This document shows, one piece after another, positions 5,715-10,062 of a DNA stretch of 10,062 bases (positions are counted from its first letter, which is position 1; each line of letters begins with the position of its first letter). This DNA is from Planctomycetaceae bacterium. GTDB taxonomy: Bacteria > Planctomycetota > Planctomycetia > Pirellulales > Pirellulaceae. Where the stretch lies: positions 1-10,062 of the forward strand of contig DNWZ01000583.1 of assembly GCA_003506095.1 (NCBI GenBank). The letters are read 5' to 3'. The position numbers and the translations under genes were made by a program. Under the pieces are notes generated by a model that did not search any database, was not told the DNA's origin, and worked only from the letters and a program-made list of their open reading frames with translations.

Positions 5715-6268
5715 TGCTGGGTTTTGAGTTTCTCGACAAACGACCGATCATCATCGCGATCGCCGGATCCAACGGTGCCGGCAAGTCGACGTTCTTTGCG
5801 TCGCATCTGGCCGACTGCGGACTACGGTTCGTCAACGCGGATGACATCGCACTTGAATTGGACATCGGCCCGTACGAAGCGGCCGAGGCGGCAGCGGCGA
5901 TCCGAGAGTCTCTCGTCGAGCGTGGCGAGAGCTTTATCTTTGAAACGGTCTTGTCGGACCCGGTCGGCGAGAAGGTCGATCTGCTGGCCGGATACGCGTC
6001 GCGCGGTTACGAAGTCGTGATGATCTTCATCCGCATCAAAGACGCGGCAACATCGATCCAGCGAGTATCGATGCGGGCCAGCCAGGGCGGGCACGACGTA
6101 CCGGACGCAAAACTGCGGGCAAGGTTCAAACGCACGCGAGCCAATCTCGCTCGGGCGATCGAACGACTACCGCACGTCTTGGTCTTCGACAATTCCGACC
6201 TGAGCCATCCGTACCGCCTCGCCGAGCGTTACCGAGACGGCAAACGTGTCGACAAGAATTTATGTTAA
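5711..6268 (+). CDS. Zeta-type toxin kinase
   Basis: 185 residues with a P-loop kinase fold. Numbering from the GTG start: Walker A GSNGAGKST (19-27), FVNADDIALEL with the acidic substrate-side residues (40-50), and SFIFETVLSD, whose Glu and Asp resemble the zeta substrate site. These are followed by VVMIFIRIKD and the arginine-rich lid GGHDVPDAKLRARFKRTR. Characterised zeta/PezT toxins phosphorylate UDP-N-acetylglucosamine and so block cell-wall synthesis; related members may act on other small molecules. Two starts are possible, GTG 5711 and ATG 5714; both overlap the antitoxin stop and indicate coupled translation. The overall length is short but the catalytic set looks complete. No clear terminator separates it from the convergent AbiEii-like gene 54 bp away. 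Confidence 0.88.
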   Translation: MMLGFEFLDKRPIIIAIAGSNGAGKSTFFASHLADCGLRFVNADDIALELDIGPYEAAEAAAAIRESLVERGESFIFETVLSDPVGEKVDLLAGYASRGYEVVMIFIRIKDAATSIQRVSMRASQGGHDVPDAKLRARFKRTRANLARAIERLPHVLVFDNSDLSHPYRLAERYRDGKRVDKNLC

Positions 6269-6322
6269 GCAGCTCGGCCGCCATCCGCACCAGCCACAGG
6301 CCTCAATGCCAACGATCGACCA

Positions 6323-7201
6323 TCAGTCGAACCACCCGGAAAGCACCCCGCGAATCGTTGCAATATCGCCCGGTTGCCATCTCGACGTGAGTTGTTGAAC
6401 GATTGGAATCGGAGTGCCTGAAAAAAGGTTACGCCAGCTCTCGGTGGCGAACCGGAACGCATCTGTTTCTAAGAGCGACGTAGCAACTTCGCCAGCTCGA
6501 TCGCGTTCGTCCATCGTCATCATCGCCACCACTCGGTAGACATCTTGAGCGTGCTTTGCGGCTTGCAAACGATCGAATTCTCGTTGTTCTTCATCTCGGT
6601 CAAGGTTTTCAGCTGCCGCCCAGCGGTCCAGCGTCGCTGTCAGTTTCATCACGCTCCAAGTGACTGGATTGGGGACAAGTAGGCCAACCCCGTTCATCTC
6701 AAAACGGAATGGATGCAACTCAGAACCGACTGCTTCGGGATTGGTTCGACCGTGAACCCCTTGGTCACCCAGCGATGGTTTGTGTTTGACACGCCGGTTG
6801 GTGGCGACCACTCCAACTTCGTCAGGGCTCGGCCTTCGGGTGTGCATCTCGATTACGATTGTTCGGTCGTCTTGCAGACGTTTGATGAATTTCCAGCGTC
6901 GTTCGTGTGGACGATCGCTGGCTTCGAAGCCGTTCGTATTCAAAGCAGTAATGACTAATTTTTGAAGCGTGGCGTCTTTGATTAGATCCAGCCCGAGCAC
7001 CAAGTCGACGTCTTTGGTTACTCGTGGAATAGCGTCTTGCCAGTTTTGAATCGGCACGACGGTGCGTGGTGGAGTTCCATGCGAGAGCCATCGCTGTTTA
7101 AGAAATAGGCCGTACCCGCCGGCGATTAGAACGTGGGTCGAGGAAGCAGCATGCAGCTCTTTCCATAAGGGCAGAAAGTGTGGCCACAAGAGATCGTCCA
7201 T
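6323..7201 (-). CDS. AbiEii-like nucleotidyltransferase toxin
   Basis: 292 residues from ATG 7201 to the stop at 6323. The N-terminal part has the nucleotidyltransferase-fold pattern of AbiEii/DUF1814-type toxins: HVLIAGGYGLFL (23-34), then VTKDVDLVLGLD (61-72) with D64 and D66 as the metal-binding pair, and IVIEMHTRRPS (115-125) with E118 as the probable third acidic residue. The gap between GG and DxD is about 34 residues, longer than in simple MNT toxins. The C-terminal half is helical and charged (DRDEEQREFDRLQAAKHAQDVYRV). Its partner gene lies 8 bp upstream, the antitoxin-first order of abiEi-abiEii. AbiEii-type toxins add nucleotides to RNA (tRNA in studied relatives), causing abortive infection or growth arrest. 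The target of this one is unknown. Fold confidence is good; the subfamily is less sure. Confidence 0.78.
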   Translation of the reverse strand: MDDLLWPHFLPLWKELHAASSTHVLIAGGYGLFLKQRWLSHGTPPRTVVPIQNWQDAIPRVTKDVDLVLGLDLIKDATLQKLVITALNTNGFEASDRPHERRWKFIKRLQDDRTIVIEMHTRRPSPDEVGVVATNRRVKHKPSLGDQGVHGRTNPEAVGSELHPFRFEMNGVGLLVPNPVTWSVMKLTATLDRWAAAENLDRDEEQREFDRLQAAKHAQDVYRVVAMMTMDERDRAGEVATSLLETDAFRFATESWRNLFSGTPIPIVQQLTSRWQPGDIATIRGVLSGWFD

Positions 7202-7209
7202 GATGATGT

Positions 7210-8283
7210 CTAAACACGCGATTTTCGAATGATGGTTTGATACAAATCTTTGGCTGTTTCTCGTTGGCGAGCATCACCGGCATTTAATTCAAGCCAAGTT
7301 TGGACTCGACTCGCGTAACGAACTCCGGCTTCGTCTCGTTCGTTGGCGAAATAGTATTCATCTTCTTCGGATTCCATCAGCACAATGTCCGCAAAACTAG
7401 GAACGCTCTCCGGAATCAAAGAAAGCGTTGATTCGGCTAGTTTCAGATTATTCACAATGAGTTGCACTGGTCCACCTTGAGCAATCGTGCAATAGCGTGG
7501 GGCAGAGGACTCGCCAGACAGCGACCATGCCAACTCATCGACACTCACCAACTCACGCAAATCCAACTTTGCATGAGAGCTTCGATAGGCATGTCGATTA
7601 AGCGATGACCTTCGACGCCATTCGCTGCCAAGGTTATCCAGCAAACGCACGGGATCGGTGAGCGCGATCTGGTTTCCGGTTTTGGTCACGATTAAGTCCT
7701 CTGCAAACGCTGCGATCGTTTTGGATACCTGCGACAACGATAGACCTTTTGTTTGAGTCTCCTTTTTGATTGCCTCGGTTAATTGACCGAGCGAGTCCCA
7801 GTGAGGGTGATTGAGAAGCATTCGAGCGACGAGTGATGATCGACCTCGATAGGGATTAGCAATTGGTCGTGAGTCGGGATACAGATTCGGATTGCCCGTT
7901 CGCGCGACGCACATGCGGTTCGGCACGTAGATGAAACCGTTTCCACAAAGGTCGATCCCACTGACCGCTAGCTCTTCGAGCTTGGCGAGTTTCTCCGGTG
8001 ACAAGTACGGAAGAAACACCATCGGGTGGCTTTCGAATCTCGCTGCATTGTCCGATGCCTTCCGAATCGCTTTCCGAAAAACTTCTGGTGTCGAGCGTGT
8101 GTTGCATTCGACCGAGAATCGCTCAGTAGCAAGGTCAGTCGGGAAACTGACGTCGACCAACGCGTCGATTTCTCGATCGTTTGGCCGATCGAACTTGCGG
8201 ATGACCAGAGGGGGCAGCAATGGCTCACCTGGGCGCAGGTGAGCCAGCATACGCCGCTCATCGATTTTCGTATTTACAGCCAT
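7210..8283 (-). CDS. AbiEi-like antitoxin/regulator with N-terminal nuclease-like domain
   Basis: 357 residues from ATG 8283. Three parts can be seen. Residues ~35-135 look like a PD-(D/E)XK-type core: REIDALVDVSF (37-47), RFSVECNTRSTP (55-66), PMVFLPYLSPEKLAKLEELAVSGIDLCGNGF (87-117). NPYRGRSSLVARMLL (143-157) leads into a winged-helix (about 156-216, with LSLSQVSKTIAAFAEDLIV). The rest is a C-terminal domain like those of type IV AbiEi antitoxins. In homologues as I recall them, the ECN is EVK; the loss of Lys suggests a dead nuclease fold. GTG 8313 and ATG 8304 are alternative starts. ATG 8283 is preferred because the promoter's predicted start of transcription is near 8310. It pairs with the AbiEii-like gene (8-bp gap) and is probably autoregulatory. 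Confidence 0.75.
   Translation of the reverse strand: MAVNTKIDERRMLAHLRPGEPLLPPLVIRKFDRPNDREIDALVDVSFPTDLATERFSVECNTRSTPEVFRKAIRKASDNAARFESHPMVFLPYLSPEKLAKLEELAVSGIDLCGNGFIYVPNRMCVARTGNPNLYPDSRPIANPYRGRSSLVARMLLNHPHWDSLGQLTEAIKKETQTKGLSLSQVSKTIAAFAEDLIVTKTGNQIALTDPVRLLDNLGSEWRRRSSLNRHAYRSSHAKLDLRELVSVDELAWSLSGESSAPRYCTIAQGGPVQLIVNNLKLAESTLSLIPESVPSFADIVLMESEEDEYYFANERDEAGVRYASRVQTWLELNAGDARQRETAKDLYQTIIRKSRV
8221..8246. repeat. Inverted repeat in the 5' part of the AbiEi-like gene
   Basis: TGGCTCACCTG (8221-8231) and CAGGTGAGCCA (8236-8246) form perfect 11-bp arms around GGCG. The repeat covers codons for HLRPGEPL just after the N-terminus and could fold in the mRNA or serve as an internal operator. 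Which of these, if any, is not known. Confidence 0.6.
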
Positions 8284-8292
8284 TTTCTCGCT

Positions 8293-8363
8293 CAGGAAAA
8301 TCATCGCATACACGAAAATATAACTGATTTTCCTGTTTTGGCAAGTTTTCCCATGCGGGAAAA
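8293..8363 (-). promoter_or_regulatory. Promoter and operator-like repeats of the AbiE-type pair
   Basis: On the minus strand, TTGCCA (8344-8339) and TATATT (8322-8317) are separated by 16 bp, a good sigma70-like promoter reading into the gene at 8283. The -10 lies between perfect 11-bp inverted arms CAGGAAAATCA (8293-8303) and TGATTTTCCTG (8325-8335). A second inverted repeat, TTTTCCC (8346-8352) and GGGAAAA (8357-8363), lies just upstream of the -35. AbiEi antitoxins are known to repress their own promoters by binding inverted repeats, so these are probable operators. The repeats are seen directly; the roles are inferred. Confidence 0.6.
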
Positions 8364-8447
8364 TAGCGTTAAACGGGAAATCACATCCTTGCCTTTACGC
8401 GGCTTCTGGCCAGCAAACCGGCCGTCGAAGTCCATATAACCCAGCCA

Positions 8448-8466
8448 AAACAGAGAGTCTCTGTTT
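8448..8466. repeat. 19-bp palindrome, copy 1
   Basis: AAACAGAGAGTCTCTGTTT: perfect 9-bp arms around a central G, further flanked by CCA and, after one base, TGG. It matches the copy at 8556-8574 except for one base. Confidence 0.75.
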
Positions 8467-8555
8467 CTGGGAAAATCACATTAGCCGAAGGTCACAGAGA
8501 CAGAGAGTGGCGAGAGTTCGGGCCGAGAGAGCGCAGAGGCTTGGGCGGATCGCGA

Positions 8556-8574
8556 AAACAGAGTGTCTCTGTTT
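8556..8574. repeat. 19-bp palindrome, copy 2
   Basis: AAACAGAGTGTCTCTGTTT: perfect 8-bp arms around TGT, identical to copy 1 (108 bp to the left) except at position 9. Two near-identical dyads in one intergenic region suggest a protein site or a mobile/repetitive element. Confidence 0.75.
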
Positions 8575-8642
8575 GGCCGCCGGCAGAGACGCCAGAGAGT
8601 CGGCCGGACCGCGTTTGACCCAGCAAAAAAGGGCGTAAGACA

Positions 8643-8685
8643 CGAAAAAAGGCCGGCGACAGTGCAAAGCACCATCGCCGGCCTT
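8643..8685 (-). terminator. Intrinsic terminator for the leftward GIY-YIG gene
   Basis: Perfect 11-bp arms AAGGCCGGCGA (8649-8659) and TCGCCGGCCTT (8675-8685), with an inner GTGC-AAA-GCAC stem (8662-8672). On the minus strand the stem runs directly into TTTTTT. The plus strand has no T-run after it. It lies about 200 bp beyond the stop of the nuclease gene, so the transcript would have a long 3' tail. Confidence 0.8.
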
Positions 8686-8775
8686 CTGATTTACCCGGCG
8701 GTCAAAAAATTTTGAACCAAGTCCGGAAAGTTGAGTGGAACCGACACCTCGCGAAACTCGCCTGTTTTCTCTCGT

Positions 8776-8859
8776 CCGGGTTATGGCTCTTTGGCGGCTC
8801 TAGCGAATAACCTGGGCCGAGGGCGCTGGAGAGTCGTCAGAGAGCCTCGGGGTTATTCG
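8776..8859. repeat. Alternative hairpins downstream of the GIY-YIG gene
   Basis: CGAATAACC (8804-8812) pairs perfectly with GGTTATTCG (8851-8859), with an inner CCGAGG (8817-8822)/CCTCGG (8845-8850) stem. The same ATAACC can instead pair with GGTTAT in CCGGGTTAT (8776-8784). The two folds exclude each other. It lies in the 3' region of the leftward gene, before the terminator. Confidence 0.5.
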
Positions 8860-8884
8860 ATTATCTGAAGGTACCGTTCTGCAT

Positions 8885-10062
8885 CTACTTTCCCCGTCGC
8901 TTCATGCTGGCTGTTTCGACATCAAACACATAGTCGCTGATTGAGCCGTTCTTGATCCGCTCGACAACTTCTTCGATCACCGGCAATGGAACCAAGAACC
9001 ATTCTCTGGGTTGAACCTTTCCGCCGAATCGATCGGCCAACGCTAGGTCGATACGTGCGCGAGCGAGGAATTTGTGGAGCAGCGATTCGAACGCTTTGCA
9101 GTTGATGTTGGCTAAGCGATAGACAGCTACCAACTCCACCGCGGCGAAGAGATACGTCGTTTCCTTTCTGGCGTTGGACACTCGCTTCTCGGGATCGCCG
9201 GTGGTGAGCCCGATCTTGTGTAGCAGTTCGCGGTTCTCTTGCACGAATGGATTGTCGGAGAGACTTCGTGCCACGTAGATCGCACCAGACTCGCAGTCGC
9301 CGTCTTCCATGACATTGGAGAAGAGTGGGCCTAGGTCGCTGAAGTCTTCTTCGGTCTCGGGTTGTTGCGGTACGATACGCCGGCTGTTCTCGTCTTTGTT
9401 GAGTGCTCGTCGCAATGAACGAAGTAATAAGTCTGACTCGGTACCATTGTCGAAGATGACTCGTAGGCGTCTATCTCGTTCACCGTGCTCAGGAGTGAAC
9501 CATTCACCTGTCTCTGCAACCAGTGCCTTCTGGCCGTCGACGATAAACCAGTCGCCCTTGCGTATCTGAGATCGACTGCTGGTCTTGAACAACTCGGTTG
9601 ATTGACGGCCGGTTTCAAGATCAGCTTGAACCGCTTCAAAGTCCAGTCGAAATGCATCAAAGTCTTCGCACGGCTTGCGCTGGGCAACCTCTTCAGGAAC
9701 GTTTCGCTCTGCATTGCGCTCTGCAGCCGAGCGGACGTGTTTCATCGTCGTGATGTCACTGTCTGAGGTGTCGACGCCAAGTGCTTCCAAGAGTTCATCG
9801 TCGCTATTCAGCTCATACTCTTCGGATGGCTCACTGACGCGGTCTGTTAGTATCCCGTCAGCATCCATAGGCTTCAACAGATCCAAGCATTCAGCACTTG
9901 CACGAATCCGATCCAAGCGGACTGCGTACAGTCGCTCAAAGATGTCGCGTTCTTCACCGTGCTGGGGAAGCCGTTCGTGCTCTCGATAGAACCGCTGAAT
10001 GTCTTCGAACCCTGCGATGATCCGCTCTTGCTTGGCCGTGTAGGTCTGATCCTGCTTGATTT
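8885..10062 (-). CDS. GIY-YIG nuclease-family protein (T5orf172-type), 5' end outside the window
   Basis: The frame is open from the right edge (last full codon 10060-10058) to the TAG/TAA-type stop at 8885, about 391 visible residues. The first conventional start seen is a TTG at 9916, but the 48 codons before it read as good helical protein (QERIIAGFEDIQRFYREHER), so the gene starts beyond the window. The middle is acidic, then a beta-rich stretch (KGDWFIVDGQKALVAETGEW) precedes the C-terminal nuclease domain. Its GIY strand is GAIYVARS (about 9286-9263), its YIG equivalent is HKIGLTTGDPEKR (about 9220-9182) with a catalytic-type Arg, and FESLLHKFL carries the metal-binding Glu. REWFLVPL closes the domain. 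Such proteins are phage/defence-associated endonucleases; the exact role is unknown. An intrinsic terminator is 200 bp downstream. Confidence 0.8.
   Translation of the reverse strand, partial: IKQDQTYTAKQERIIAGFEDIQRFYREHERLPQHGEERDIFERLYAVRLDRIRASAECLDLLKPMDADGILTDRVSEPSEEYELNSDDELLEALGVDTSDSDITTMKHVRSAAERNAERNVPEEVAQRKPCEDFDAFRLDFEAVQADLETGRQSTELFKTSSRSQIRKGDWFIVDGQKALVAETGEWFTPEHGERDRRLRVIFDNGTESDLLLRSLRRALNKDENSRRIVPQQPETEEDFSDLGPLFSNVMEDGDCESGAIYVARSLSDNPFVQENRELLHKIGLTTGDPEKRVSNARKETTYLFAAVELVAVYRLANINCKAFESLLHKFLARARIDLALADRFGGKVQPREWFLVPLPVIEEVVERIKNGSISDYVFDVETASMKRRGK

Larger units (their letters stand above)
8364..8884. other. Non-coding, palindrome-rich intergenic region
   Basis: About 520 bp without a credible gene. 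Short minus-strand frames at 8476-8675 have poor composition and overlap palindromes. The region holds copies of GGGAAA(A)TCACAT (8375-8387 and 8469-8482), twin 19-bp palindromes (8448-8466 and 8556-8574), scattered CAGAGAGT (8451, 8501, 8593), the terminator at 8643-8685 and a hairpin block at 8776-8859. Confidence 0.65.

Noticed and set aside
8026..8439. Plus-strand frame of 137 codons across the AbiEi-like start
   Set aside because: It is antisense to the AbiEi-like gene and runs through its promoter and operator repeats.
8476..8675. Minus-strand frames of about 63 codons
   Set aside because: They overlap palindromes and a terminator, have Arg/Leu/Ser-rich random composition and no Shine-Dalgarno.
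8804..8859. Integron attC site
   Set aside because: The outer arms GAATAAC/GTTATTC do not fit the RYYYAAC/GTTRRRY core, and no cassette layout surrounds it.
1..10062. CRISPR array, tRNA or rRNA genes, insertion sequence
   Set aside because: No regularly spaced repeats, no cloverleaf or rRNA-like stretches and no transposase frame were seen by reading the window.

Overview
The window looks like a piece of a planctomycete chromosome (Rhodopirellula/Blastopirellula type). This is inferred from moderate GC, gene texture and the recognisable small hypothetical at 632-925. It is not proven, because there is no rRNA or other marker in the window. Most genes lie on the minus strand, and the content is accessory: NAD/ADP-ribose chemistry, toxin-antitoxin modules and a nuclease.

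Layout: (1) 3-569 (+) is the 3' end of an unrecognised protein, convergent with a small conserved hypothetical (632-925, -). (2) 1140-5253 (-) is a tightly packed seven-gene run, read right to left: nitroreductase, kptA (RNA 2'-phosphotransferase), macro domain 1, macro domain 2, membrane-anchored dual-specificity phosphatase, calcineurin-like phosphoesterase and a proline-rich acidic protein. It ends at a strong intrinsic terminator (1051-1083). Gaps are 5, 6, 19 and 10 bp, then overlaps of 4 and 29 bp. (3) 5343-6268 (+) is a ParD-like antitoxin/zeta toxin pair, divergent from the run, with a palindromic operator over its likely -10. (4) 6323-8283 (-) is an AbiEi-like/AbiEii-like pair with a readable promoter and several operator-like inverted repeats. 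(5) 8364-8884 is non-coding, palindrome-rich DNA with a terminator. (6) 8885-10062 (-) is a 5'-truncated GIY-YIG (T5orf172-type) nuclease that runs off the window.

The main point of interest is region 2. KptA/Tpt1 moves an RNA 2'-phosphate to NAD+, producing ADP-ribose 1''-2'' cyclic phosphate. Macro domains bind or process ADP-ribose derivatives, and two phosphatase-fold enzymes follow, so the run could encode a whole route from RNA 2'-phosphate to ADP-ribose. Its kptA reading frame is intact apart from one in-frame TGA at codon 67. That codon aligns with an Arg required for catalysis in characterised Tpt1/KptA enzymes, where C-to-T at the first base of CGA would suffice. The gene is either a very recent pseudogene, a sequence error, or something unusual.

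The mixture of two toxin-antitoxin modules, a GIY-YIG nuclease and an RNA-repair-like operon resembles a defence or stress island. That reading is inference from neighbourhood.
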